DNA of 64,000 nucleotides from Leeuwenhoekiella aestuarii (GTDB lineage: Bacteria; Bacteroidota; Bacteroidia; Flavobacteriales; Flavobacteriaceae). Below the pieces are notes generated by a model. That model saw nothing but the letters and a program-made list of their open reading frames with translations. It was not told the origin of the DNA and ran no database searches. Both the position numbers and the translations under genes were made by a program. Shown here piece after piece: positions 26,494-35,573 of this stretch. Within the stretch, counting starts at the first letter, position 1, and every line of letters starts with the position of its first letter. Location: contig NZ_QOVJ01000009.1 of assembly GCF_004104055.1 (NCBI RefSeq), positions 1 through 64,000 of the forward strand, written 5' to 3'.

Positions 26494-28800
26494 ATGAATC
26501 AAGATTATATAGTACCTGCTCCCTGGGCAGTGATAGAAGAGGGATTTGAAAGAGAACGCGTAAAATCTTCAGAAAGTCTGTTTAGTATAGGTAATGGAGC
26601 AATGGGACAGCGTGCCAATTTTGAAGAAGAGTATAGTGGAAAAACGTTTCAGGGAAGTTATATAGGAGGTGTCTATTATCCTGACAAAACCCGTGTGGGC
26701 TGGTGGAAAAATGGTTATCCTGAGTATTTTGCAAAAGTGCTTAATGCACCTAGCTGGATAGGTATAAAAGTAAAAGTTGATGGTGAATCAGTGGATTTGA
26801 ACACAGCAAAAAGTGTGTCAAAATTTCGTCGTGAACTCAATATGAAAGAAGGCTGGTTGGGTAGAAGCTTTGAAGCCGAACTTCAAAACGGAACCCAACT
26901 TAAAGTGAAGTCGAAACGCTTTTTGAGTTTAGAGCATGATGAATTGGGAGCCATTTATTATGAGGTTACTCCCCTCAATAAAGATGTAAGCATTAGCTAT
27001 GAGCCCTATTTAGATAGTGGTATCACTAATGAAGATACAAACTGGGATGATAAATTCTGGAATACTTTAGAAGTAACGGAAGACGGAAATAAAGCCTTTA
27101 TTTCTGCGCATACGATGAAAACATATTTCTACGTATGTACCGCAATGTCTAACACCTTTACAGTAGATGGGAAAGAAATTTCTTTGACGCTCAAAACCAA
27201 TAAGACAGATAACTACATAGGTCATGTCTATGAGACCGATATACGCGAGGGAGAAACTTTTGCTATTCAAAAATATGCAGGATATATCACTTCTTTCAAC
27301 CACAATAAAGATGATTTAAAAAAAGCAGCAACTTCAGTTTTAGATATTGCTTTAGAAGAAGGTTTTGATAGTTTGTTATCTAAACAAAAAGAAGATTGGG
27401 CAGCAATCTGGTCAATGGCTGATATTGTTATTGAAGGTGATGTAAAAGCTCAGCAAGGAATACGTTTCAATATTTTTCAATTGAATCAAACTTATTTAGG
27501 AAAAGACGCACGCTTAAATATAGGTCCTAAAGGATTTACCGGTGAGAAGTATGGTGGTTCAACCTATTGGGATACCGAAGCGTATTGCTTGCCCTTTTAT
27601 ATGGCTACTAAAGATCAAGAGGTTGCACGTAATTTATTGACTTATCGCTACAATCACTTAGAAAAAGCAATTGAGAATGCTCAAAAGTTAGGCTTTAAAA
27701 ATGGAGCAGCATTGTATCCCATGGTTACGATGAATGGTGAAGAATGCCATAATGAATGGGAAATCACTTTTGAAGAAATACATCGTAATGGAGCGATGAT
27801 ATTTGCTATTAGAGATTATGTGAATTATACGGGTGATTACAGCTATATTCCTGAAAAAGGTTTAGAAGTTATGATCGCAGTAGCGCGTTTCTGGAAAGAA
27901 CGTGCCACTTGGTCTGCTAAAAAAGAGCAGTTTGTAATTCTTGGAGTGACTGGTCCTAATGAATATGAAAACAACGTAAACAATAATTTTTACACCAACT
28001 ATCTTGCAAAATGGTGTTTGAGTTATGCGGTAGAGCATACTAAAAAGGTTGCTAAAGAATTTAGTTCAGATTACAAAAGAATTGCACAAGTAACCGGTGT
28101 CTCTAATGAAGAATTAAATTCTTGGATTGATATTTCAGAAAAAATGTACTTACCTTTTTCTGAAGAAGAAGGTGTGTATTTACAGCAAGATGGTTTCTTA
28201 GATAAAGAGCTGGTAACTGTTGCAGATCTTGATAAAGCAGAACGGCCTATCAATCAAAAATGGAGCTGGGATAGAATTTTACGCTCACCTTATATAAAAC
28301 AAGCAGATACGCTTCAGGGTTTTTATGTTTTTGAAGATCACTTTACAGAAGAAGAACTCAAGAAGCATTTTGACTTTTATGAACCATTTACCGTTCACGA
28401 GTCTTCATTAAGTCCATGTGTTCATGCGATTCAAGCTGCAAAATTGGGACAGATGGATCAAGCTTATGAATTTTACTTAAGAACCTCTCGATTAGATCTT
28501 GACGACTATAATAAAGAAGTACACGAAGGTTTACATATCACAAGTATGGCAGGTACCTGGATGAGTGTTGTTGAAGGTTTTGGGGGAATGCGAATTAAAG
28601 ATGATATGCTATCTTTTGCTCCAAAAATGCCAAAGGCCTGGGAAGGTTTTTCCTTTAAGCTGAATTTTAGAAATCAGATACTAAAAGTAGCAGTGGCTAA
28701 AGATAAATACACCTTTAGTCTTGATACCGGTGATGATCTGGATATTTTAGTTGATGGTAAACAAATACGAGTAACTTCTGATGCAGCCGTTGAGGTTTAA
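26494..28800 (+). CDS. GH65 disaccharide phosphorylase (maltose-phosphorylase-like)
   Basis: Cytoplasmic inverting phosphorylase that splits an alpha-glucoside with phosphate to beta-glucose-1-phosphate plus an acceptor. The N-terminal beta-sandwich (SLFSIGNGAMGQRANFEE) is followed by an (alpha/alpha)6 barrel with YGGSTYWDTEAYCLPFY and VTGPNEYENNVNNNFYTN, where Glu490 is the expected general acid. HITSMAGTWM begins the phosphate-site region. At 768 residues it has the family length. Maltose is the default assignment, but GH65 also includes trehalose, kojibiose, nigerose and glucosylglycerol phosphorylases, and specificity cannot be settled by eye. A strong terminator follows. Confidence 0.88.
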   Translation: MNQDYIVPAPWAVIEEGFERERVKSSESLFSIGNGAMGQRANFEEEYSGKTFQGSYIGGVYYPDKTRVGWWKNGYPEYFAKVLNAPSWIGIKVKVDGESVDLNTAKSVSKFRRELNMKEGWLGRSFEAELQNGTQLKVKSKRFLSLEHDELGAIYYEVTPLNKDVSISYEPYLDSGITNEDTNWDDKFWNTLEVTEDGNKAFISAHTMKTYFYVCTAMSNTFTVDGKEISLTLKTNKTDNYIGHVYETDIREGETFAIQKYAGYITSFNHNKDDLKKAATSVLDIALEEGFDSLLSKQKEDWAAIWSMADIVIEGDVKAQQGIRFNIFQLNQTYLGKDARLNIGPKGFTGEKYGGSTYWDTEAYCLPFYMATKDQEVARNLLTYRYNHLEKAIENAQKLGFKNGAALYPMVTMNGEECHNEWEITFEEIHRNGAMIFAIRDYVNYTGDYSYIPEKGLEVMIAVARFWKERATWSAKKEQFVILGVTGPNEYENNVNNNFYTNYLAKWCLSYAVEHTKKVAKEFSSDYKRIAQVTGVSNEELNSWIDISEKMYLPFSEEEGVYLQQDGFLDKELVTVADLDKAERPINQKWSWDRILRSPYIKQADTLQGFYVFEDHFTEEELKKHFDFYEPFTVHESSLSPCVHAIQAAKLGQMDQAYEFYLRTSRLDLDDYNKEVHEGLHITSMAGTWMSVVEGFGGMRIKDDMLSFAPKMPKAWEGFSFKLNFRNQILKVAVAKDKYTFSLDTGDDLDILVDGKQIRVTSDAAVEV

Positions 28801-28823
28801 ATAAGAAATTACTTGAAGAATTC

Positions 28824-28858
28824 AGCCTTTGCTTAATTTATAAGCAAAGGCTTTTTTT
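28824..28858 (+). terminator. Rho-independent terminator after GH65 gene
   Basis: AGCCTTTGCTTA (28824-28835) pairs perfectly with TAAGCAAAGGCT (28841-28852) around a five-base loop, followed by seven T. This is a textbook terminator closing the lacI-pgmB-GH65 operon. Confidence 0.93.
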
Positions 28859-28876
28859 GTTTATGTAGAACTTATT

Positions 28877-29335
28877 ATGGAATTAAAATAACTTAAAACA
28901 CCCCAAAATCTAAACCCTAACAGCAAAATTTATAAGCAGTTTGAGAAGCTGAATCAGATACTTGCGGAACTACAATTAAAAGAATTTTCAGATAAAGTAA
29001 TAACTGAAATAAATATAAACATAGAAGAACTGAATAGCTTTAAAGGTTATGATAAAAAGTTGCAGAAGAAGATTAGAAAATCTCAATTTGAAATTTTGAC
29101 TTTGTTAGAAAAAGAAGCCGGTATCGTAACTAAAAATCATTATCGCAGTAAGTGGTTAGCAGTAGGCATGGCAGCATTTGGTATTCCGATGGGAGCCGCT
29201 TTTGGAGCAGCATTGGGTAATATGTCATATTTAAGTATAGGAATGCTTTTCGGTATAGCGATAGGCATAAACGTTGGTAGAAAAAAAGATAAGGATGCAG
29301 CTGCACAGAATAAGGTCCTTGATTTTGAGATTTAA
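28877..29335 (+). pseudogene. Small glycine-zipper membrane protein gene with an apparent stop at codon 5
   Basis: From ATG 28877 the frame reads MELK, then TAA (28889-28891), then stays open for 147 codons (starting LKTPQNLNPNSK) to the stop at 29333-29335. No ATG occurs in the later part before the hydrophobic region; a TTG at 29060 could start a 91-residue product. The N-terminal half is charged and helical (QFEKLNQILAELQLKEF). The C-terminal part has two glycine-rich hydrophobic segments (GIPMGAAFGAALGNMS and IGMLFGIAIGINVGR). No family recognised. Either a codon such as CAA or GAA has become TAA, or translation begins at a non-ATG codon. I call it a probable nonsense-mutated gene with moderate confidence. 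Confidence 0.45.
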
Positions 29336-29374
29336 TTGTATATTTCATTAAACTCCTAAATTAAATTGACGCTT

Positions 29375-29995
29375 ATGGATGATATTCTAACCTATTCAAT
29401 ATCTGTTTTTACTGGCTTTTTCGCGATAATGAATCCGTTGTCAAACATTCCTATTTTTATATCACTTACTGAAGGTGCAACCCGTGAAGAAAAACAAAAT
29501 GTAAATAAACGAGCTGTTCTGGTTGCGTTTATTATTATAACGGTTTTTGTAGTTCTGGGAAAGTTTATTTTTGGACTTTTTGGAATAACCATTCCGGCAT
29601 TTAAAATCACTGGAGGAATCTTAATATTTTACGTGGGGTTTGAAATGCTTCAGTCTAAAAAGTCCAATGTAAAACATTTAAAAGAGCCTAATTTTGATGA
29701 GAATATTGCGGTATCTCCATTAGCGATCCCCATTTTAGCTGGCCCTGGTACAATAGTTACAGCAACCAATTTTGTGTCGAATCCTTCTTATGTAAATATA
29801 GGTCTGGTAATTTTGATCTTTGGGTTGATGTGCTTACTCACCTATATAGCCTTTAGTCTCAGTGATTTTATTGCTCGTAAAATAGGAGAAAATGTAATTT
29901 CGGTAGTTGGTAAAATTATGGGGTTGATCATTGCCATCATTGGTACAACAATGGTGATACAAGGGATTAAGCTCTCTTTTGATTTAATAAACTAA
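29375..29995 (+). CDS. MarC-family (UPF0056) integral membrane protein
   Basis: Six-helix inner-membrane protein of the MarC family, whose function is unsettled; the old link to multiple antibiotic resistance was not upheld. Visible landmarks are FFAIMNPLSNIPIFISLTEG in helix 1, GITIPAFKITGGILIF and the central PLAIPILAGPGTIVTATNF. The ATG at 29375 (MDDILTYS) is preferred to the TTG at 29366. At 206 residues it is complete. It converges with the GyrI-like gene, leaving a 19-base gap that includes the short palindrome GGAAATTTCC. Confidence 0.88.
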   Translation: MDDILTYSISVFTGFFAIMNPLSNIPIFISLTEGATREEKQNVNKRAVLVAFIIITVFVVLGKFIFGLFGITIPAFKITGGILIFYVGFEMLQSKKSNVKHLKEPNFDENIAVSPLAIPILAGPGTIVTATNFVSNPSYVNIGLVILIFGLMCLLTYIAFSLSDFIARKIGENVISVVGKIMGLIIAIIGTTMVIQGIKLSFDLIN

Positions 29996-30014
29996 AGATT
30001 CGGAAATTTCCTCA

Positions 30015-30926
30015 CTAATCTACCTTTACGGGATTTTCTTGTTTCAGGGGCATATAAATATCTGCTTTCCATTCCATAGCATTTCCGCCCATATTAGGGT
30101 TATTGAAAAATACTTCCAAAGGTTTGGGATCGACTTCAATGTTGTTTTGTTTAGCGTAAGCCAAAAGCGCGTACCAGGCACGATCTGAAGTGATGTAGTT
30201 GCCGTTATATACTGCGTGAATGGCATCTTTTGTAAACAAGCGCTTATATTTAATTTCGTCTGTGATGGGCAGATTCTCAGACCGAATGATGGGAAAGCAA
30301 AAGTTATAAGAAATGCTGTCTGTATCTTGATTCCATTCGGTTATTTCTACAAATGGAGGGCCGTTCATTTCAACATTATTGCGCGTAAGAACGTCGCCTA
30401 TATAGCCATAATTGCGCATCATCCCCAAGGCTTTTGCTTCTTGCATACTTTTTAAGGAAATGTAAGCACAATAGGTAGAAGGTGTTTTTTCAATGCCCGT
30501 AACTTCTATTTTAATCTCTTTAAGATGCTGATTAAGTGTCTCGTAAAAATCCATTGCATTAGCAGTACTTCGCTCCTTAAAAAGTGTATTGGTAAAAGGC
30601 ACTGTTAGCCGATTTTTAAGGCTATGCTCAGCGTCTTTGACGCCAACGCTTACTTTGGTGATCGAATCATTAAGTGGAAAAACGTGAAAGGTATATGTTA
30701 CAGTTGTATCACCAAATTGCCGCTCTTGAATAATAGCTGAGGTTCCGTGCTGTTCTGTAATCGTACTAGCCGTTAAATTACTGCTCCAGCTTTTGACAGA
30801 TTGCATTACTGTACCCGGAGTTGTTTTTACTTTAAAGTTGATGATATAATCACTTGGCTTAATAAATAAATACCAACCTACGGCAATACATAATATTACA
30901 CCAATGGCAAGAAGTCCTTTTTTCAT
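30015..30926 (-). CDS. Membrane-anchored SRPBCC plus GyrI-like ligand-binding protein
   Basis: The 303 residues show one N-terminal membrane anchor (LLAIGVILCIAVGWYLFI), a region about 28-150 resembling a polyketide-cyclase/SRPBCC fold, and from about 155 a GyrI-like/AraC effector-binding domain (GPPFVEITEWN, VYNGNYITSDRAWYALLAYA). Without a DNA-binding domain it is probably a small-molecule-binding protein facing the periplasm. It is 8 bases downstream of the haloperoxidase-like gene and the last gene of the long minus-strand run beginning at susC, so it may belong to that system. No ligand can be suggested. Confidence 0.7.
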   Translation of the reverse strand: MKKGLLAIGVILCIAVGWYLFIKPSDYIINFKVKTTPGTVMQSVKSWSSNLTASTITEQHGTSAIIQERQFGDTTVTYTFHVFPLNDSITKVSVGVKDAEHSLKNRLTVPFTNTLFKERSTANAMDFYETLNQHLKEIKIEVTGIEKTPSTYCAYISLKSMQEAKALGMMRNYGYIGDVLTRNNVEMNGPPFVEITEWNQDTDSISYNFCFPIIRSENLPITDEIKYKRLFTKDAIHAVYNGNYITSDRAWYALLAYAKQNNIEVDPKPLEVFFNNPNMGGNAMEWKADIYMPLKQENPVKVD

Positions 30927-30934
30927 AAATGCAA

Positions 30935-32284
30935 TTAATTTGAAGCTTGAGCGGTATTGGTTTTCATGATAAGATTTTTAACCACAAACTGTCCTAACTG
31001 ACGACCTTGTTTTAAACCTTCGTCAATTGCGGCACGGTAATGAATACCACCGTAAAGTCTGCTTAAAGCAGCTTCTGAAGATGCTTGTCTAAAGGAGTCA
31101 AAACTACGTATGGGAAGTCCGTATGCGGTTTCGGTATCATCGTCAAACTGAAAATTATCTCCGTAGATTTGTGTGAGAACCTCGGCCGCTGCACCAGAAA
31201 CCACAGAGTGACCACTGCTGTACTCAGGAAAAGGAGGTGTTTGTAAAACAGGAGCCCAACTGTCATCTATATGCTGATTAATAAGTGTTTCGGGACGTAT
31301 GAGGTTACTTCTGTACTTTTCATCCCAACAACTTATAAAGCCATCAAAAAGCGCGATAGAGGTCTTTGTGTATGCGTAAACAGTCTCCATCAAATCTGCA
31401 TTGGCTTTTTTTGTGGCAATTTTTACAATCCCAACCCAGTGGCCACCTGGAGTAATCTTTTTTGTGGCAAACATTAAATGTCCTTTGTGAGTAGAAACAT
31501 ATGGGTTACAATCCCAGAACTGAGCGATCGCCACTTTTTCTGAGTCGTTTCCTTCATCAGACATCTCATTGCGTACAGTGTAAACTTCCATCAATTGCTT
31601 GTAAAATTCAGAGTCTTCTTCCATAGAAAATTCTGGTGGTGGAATGGGTTTAAATTGAGAAGCAGAGTCAATTACAAAGGTGCGAATCTTCATCCAATGC
31701 GGTTCTATTCCATCCATATAAGCAGGAGGAGTAGGTTGCCATCTTGAGGGATTGTCAGGATTTACCGAGAATTTAGGCATCGTACGCGTTTGCTTGTACA
31801 TATCCCCATCCATCCAGCTTTTAATGTGATCAGCAACTTTTAAACCATAGTCTTTAGAAGCTGCTAATTCTGTAGGATTCTGGTCTTCCCATTTCATATA
31901 TAAACTGTCGCGCATCTCAGTAATTCGATCTTCAGAAAAAATAAGACTTTTTGCTATTTCCATTTGAGCAATCAATGCAGCGACATCATAATTGACTGAT
32001 GCACCGGCATCAGGTTTAGGAGTTTCTTTTAAGTCTGTTAATTGACCGGCTAAAGTCACATAATCAGAGTTGTTTTGTGCTAAAACTTCGTAAGCAGCAA
32101 TATTAGAATAGGAGTAAATACGACTAGCAACAGGCGGTGAGAAAATATCGTGAATGATTACTTCGGTCACTTTATCTACCGCATTGTTGTAATCATTTGG
32201 TGTTACTTTAAGCGGTACTTCTTCTTTAGCACAAGAAGTAATTACAAGTGCGGCTATAAAAACTAAACTTATTTTTTTAAACAT
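30935..32284 (-). CDS. Vanadium-dependent haloperoxidase/PAP2-like lipoprotein
   Basis: Signal sequence ends ALVITSC, Cys18 lipidated. The helical core carries the three phosphate/vanadate-binding motifs of the PAP2/vanadium chloroperoxidase superfamily in order: KYRSNLIRP, then PEYSSGHSVVSG, then SRLYGGIHYRAAID. These keep Lys, Arg, Gly-His, the second Arg and the His that would bind vanadate. Whether it is a haloperoxidase or an acid phosphatase depends on residues I cannot judge. At 449 residues it matches bacterial vanadium-peroxidase-like proteins. It follows the three FG-GAP/UnbV lipoproteins after 49 bases on the same strand. Confidence 0.82.
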   Translation of the reverse strand: MFKKISLVFIAALVITSCAKEEVPLKVTPNDYNNAVDKVTEVIIHDIFSPPVASRIYSYSNIAAYEVLAQNNSDYVTLAGQLTDLKETPKPDAGASVNYDVAALIAQMEIAKSLIFSEDRITEMRDSLYMKWEDQNPTELAASKDYGLKVADHIKSWMDGDMYKQTRTMPKFSVNPDNPSRWQPTPPAYMDGIEPHWMKIRTFVIDSASQFKPIPPPEFSMEEDSEFYKQLMEVYTVRNEMSDEGNDSEKVAIAQFWDCNPYVSTHKGHLMFATKKITPGGHWVGIVKIATKKANADLMETVYAYTKTSIALFDGFISCWDEKYRSNLIRPETLINQHIDDSWAPVLQTPPFPEYSSGHSVVSGAAAEVLTQIYGDNFQFDDDTETAYGLPIRSFDSFRQASSEAALSRLYGGIHYRAAIDEGLKQGRQLGQFVVKNLIMKTNTAQASN

Positions 32285-32333
32285 AGTCCTAACTTAATTT
32301 AAGAAATACATCATTAAAGATGAATGCTTGTTT

Positions 32334-35300
32334 TTAATTTTTCAGTTTATAAAGTTGGATGGCTGCGTCATTAGGCGTTGCAAGTAAATACTTTTGACCT
32401 TTTAATGAAAGAATATTTAAATGACGAATTGATTTTTGTGTAAAATCTAAACCGATTTGATTCCCGGGAATAAACGTGTCAGCGTTTTTAATTAAAACTC
32501 CATCAAAGCTGTCTAATCTTCCGTGAAAGGGCTGAACGCCAAAATAGTTTCCTGCCGCGAGAACCTCTTCTCTACCGTCATTATCAAAGTCAAATTTACA
32601 AAAACTTAATACGGGAGCAACCTGAAAATCATACCCTAACGGAACAAAGGTAAATTGCCCGTTATCATTGCGCAAATACCCGGTTTTAAGCGTTGTTACT
32701 TCAAGTTTTTTACTTGTTTCTAATTGGTTTTCATTAAGAATTTCCTCAATGGTTTGACCGGCAAAATCTTTATAGCTATGGTATTTTTTTTTGAAACTCA
32801 CTACTTGCGAAGCTAAAGCGTCTAGTCCCATTAAGGGGTAGTATTTTCCGTTTTTTGCGGTAGTTACAATAGTTTCTGTTTGCCCATTCTTGTCAAAATC
32901 ATTGTAGTAGAGCAGCATCGGAGCATCTGCAGAAGCTTTAAATTTACTGTTTTCGCCCCAATTACCTAATATATAATCTGTGTCGCCGTCGTCGTCAATA
33001 TCAAACGGAATAATGCCTTGCCAGAGTCCGTTCAATTTTTCGGTTACAACTTCAGTTCGGGTAAGTTTTCCATTTTCATTTTTAAGAAATGTAGGCTCCA
33101 TCCATTCTCCCACTATAATAAGATCTTGTACGCCATCGCCACTAAAATCATCCCAGACGGCTGCAGTTACCATACCCAGATCTTTAAATTCTTGCGCTAA
33201 GCGGAAGGATCCCTTTTCATTTTCAAAGAGGTAAGAAACCGGTGTTTTGCCAAAATTTCCTGTGATACTTTGAGTTCCTGCAAAGACATCCAGATCGCCA
33301 TCGTTATCATAATCATATGTTACTAATATCGAAGTATTGTCAAAAAGCTCTGGCATAGTTGACTTCTCAAAACCTTCTACTGTATTTAAATACAAACCAT
33401 CTATTAAGGGTTTTGCTCTGTTAAAAAAGTCACCTCCCGCAGTACCGGTCATTACATCATTTTTTCCATTCTGATCAAAATCAGCTATAACTGCAGAAAC
33501 CTCTTCATTAATAGAATCATTGAGAATAGCCGGGTAACTAATGCGCTGATAGGTAGAATCTTTTTGTAGATAAATTTGAGAAGCGATGTATTTAGAACCG
33601 CCAAAGAATAAGTCTTCTTTGCCATCACCATCTATATCGCCTTGAGCAATTGCTGGTCCGCGATCACCTATCTGATATGGGATCAATTTCTCCCGATCAA
33701 AGTCTGAATAGGCATCTTCTTTATGAACAAAGTCAAGGCCTAAGCTGTCTGTGACTACTGTAAAAAGTATCTTTTTTCTCGGTTTGAGATTGTCAAAATT
33801 AAAAGATTGAGTGTTTTCTTCCTTTATTGTCAACGTTTGATTGGCTTCAACATTAGTTAATTTTTGGCTGGTCTTATCTGGCCAAATAATGCGAATAGAA
33901 TCTACTGTTTTTTCTTGGGCTAACCCAAAATGAATCAGTGGTTCTGAAGATGCCTGAAAACCTCTCACCGTATAGAGTTCTTTAAACTGTTTTATGCCAT
34001 TGGCATAAGCGTAGATTTTAGCACCAATGGCAAAATCATTTTTGCTTTTTGAAGTCAGTTTAATTTTAATGTAGTTTGCTTTTTGATTAGTCTGGTTGAT
34101 GTAAAAAGTAGGAGCAGCATTGATATTATTGGTCACCAAATCGAGGTCCCCGTCATTATCTAAATCTGCGTAAGCTGTAGCTCCAGAAACGATGGTGTCA
34201 TTTGCGATCCATTTACCGGACTGATCTTTAAAATTGAGATCTTCACTGCCTTCGTATACATAATTATGAGTAGTTCCGCTAGGCATAAGATCTAAGGCTT
34301 GTTGATCTATAAGCGCTGTATTATTTATTTTATTTTGAATCTGGTCACTTGATACAAACTTTATATAATCCAGATCATTGGGACGTTTTGGGATGCCATT
34401 TGAAATGAATAAATCTTGCTGCATATCTTGATTGTAATCGCCAAAAAGCGCACTCCAACTCCAGTCTGTAGCTGCAACGCCACTTAATAAAGCTGTCTCC
34501 TGGTAGTTACCACCTTCGCGGTTAATAAATAGCATATTTCGGGTAAACTGGTAGTGATATCCGTAACGGTCTGTGCGCAGACGCTGTGTTTGTATGTTGT
34601 CATCACCTTCAGATGCTTTTAAAACTTTCTCTTCTTGTGGTAGCATATCTAAAGAGATCAGATCTGGCCAACCGTCATGGTTTAAATCAGCAACATCACT
34701 ACCCATAGAAAATCTGCTAGTATGCCCAAAATGCTTTTTCAATGCTTCGATAAATGTACCGTCGCCATTATTTAAGTAATAATAATCATCTTCGTGAAAA
34801 TCGTTACCAATGTAGATATCAGGATAACCATCTAGATTAAAATCTGATACAGCGATGCCTAATCCATAGCTGTTTATTCCGCCGTAAATACCCGCTTCTT
34901 CGCTCACGTCTGTAAAATGATCTCCATCATTTCGCATCAGGCGGTCACCGGTTTGTGGATTGCGCTCGTAACGCAAATCTGCTTTTCCAAATGAACTCTG
35001 AGTATGTACCGCATGATTTAGAATATAAATATCTAGATCACCATCCAGATCGTAATCTAAAAAGGCTGCAGAAGAGGAAAAGGTATCCAGATCAAGACCG
35101 TATTCTGAAGCTTTCTCAGTAAAAGTACCATCACCATTGTTTATAAAAAGTTCGTTGTAACCGTCCAGACCGTTAAGCCCTACAACAGCACAAACATAAA
35201 TATCCAGAAAGCCATCTCCGTTAATATCGCCCATTACTGCACCGGTATTCCAATCGCTGTTTCCGGAAACTCCGGCAGTCTCGGTGATATCTTCAAATTT

Positions 35301-35573
35301 TAGATTTCCTTTATTGAGATAGAGTTCATTTTTTACCTGATTACCCGAAAAATAAACATCTGGCAATCCGTCGTTGTTGATATCGCCTATCGCAAGACCG
35401 CCTCCGTTATAAAAGTAGAGGTAATCTAAGATGTTCATATCTTCAGTCGCAGTAAGTGTGTTCTGGAAGGTAACTCCGATTTTTTCAGTGTCAGGATTGG
35501 TAAATAATTCGGGCTCTTTGGAACACGAAAAAGCGACAAAACCTAATAGTATGAGTACAACGGCTTTATTCAT
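32334..35573 (-). CDS. Giant lipoprotein, 7 FG-GAP/VCBS + UnbV + 7 FG-GAP (paralogue A)
   Basis: Third of three tandem paralogues in transcription order. Start at 35573 (MNKAVVLILLGFVAFSC, Cys17) is preferred to an in-frame ATG at 35603, giving an 8-base overlap with the gene upstream. I count seven calcium-binding-type DxDxDG repeats before the centre (from AIGDINNDGLPDVYFSGN to YADLDNDGDLDLVTNN), then an UnbV/ASPIC domain (NYIKIKLTSKSKNDFAIGAK to IRIIWPDKTSQKL), then seven more (GDIDGDGKEDLFFGG to FDFDNDGREEVLAAGN). Two seven-bladed propellers joined by UnbV are implied. Surface exposure is likely; the ligand is unknown. Database labels such as RNA-binding for this family have little basis. 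Confidence 0.85.
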   Translation of the reverse strand: MNKAVVLILLGFVAFSCSKEPELFTNPDTEKIGVTFQNTLTATEDMNILDYLYFYNGGGLAIGDINNDGLPDVYFSGNQVKNELYLNKGNLKFEDITETAGVSGNSDWNTGAVMGDINGDGFLDIYVCAVVGLNGLDGYNELFINNGDGTFTEKASEYGLDLDTFSSSAAFLDYDLDGDLDIYILNHAVHTQSSFGKADLRYERNPQTGDRLMRNDGDHFTDVSEEAGIYGGINSYGLGIAVSDFNLDGYPDIYIGNDFHEDDYYYLNNGDGTFIEALKKHFGHTSRFSMGSDVADLNHDGWPDLISLDMLPQEEKVLKASEGDDNIQTQRLRTDRYGYHYQFTRNMLFINREGGNYQETALLSGVAATDWSWSALFGDYNQDMQQDLFISNGIPKRPNDLDYIKFVSSDQIQNKINNTALIDQQALDLMPSGTTHNYVYEGSEDLNFKDQSGKWIANDTIVSGATAYADLDNDGDLDLVTNNINAAPTFYINQTNQKANYIKIKLTSKSKNDFAIGAKIYAYANGIKQFKELYTVRGFQASSEPLIHFGLAQEKTVDSIRIIWPDKTSQKLTNVEANQTLTIKEENTQSFNFDNLKPRKKILFTVVTDSLGLDFVHKEDAYSDFDREKLIPYQIGDRGPAIAQGDIDGDGKEDLFFGGSKYIASQIYLQKDSTYQRISYPAILNDSINEEVSAVIADFDQNGKNDVMTGTAGGDFFNRAKPLIDGLYLNTVEGFEKSTMPELFDNTSILVTYDYDNDGDLDVFAGTQSITGNFGKTPVSYLFENEKGSFRLAQEFKDLGMVTAAVWDDFSGDGVQDLIIVGEWMEPTFLKNENGKLTRTEVVTEKLNGLWQGIIPFDIDDDGDTDYILGNWGENSKFKASADAPMLLYYNDFDKNGQTETIVTTAKNGKYYPLMGLDALASQVVSFKKKYHSYKDFAGQTIEEILNENQLETSKKLEVTTLKTGYLRNDNGQFTFVPLGYDFQVAPVLSFCKFDFDNDGREEVLAAGNYFGVQPFHGRLDSFDGVLIKNADTFIPGNQIGLDFTQKSIRHLNILSLKGQKYLLATPNDAAIQLYKLKN

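Noticed and set aside
30002-30011. Palindrome GGAAATTTCC between convergent MarC and GyrI-like genes
   Set aside because: Too short and without a loop or T tail to be called a terminator; may be chance in AT-rich DNA.
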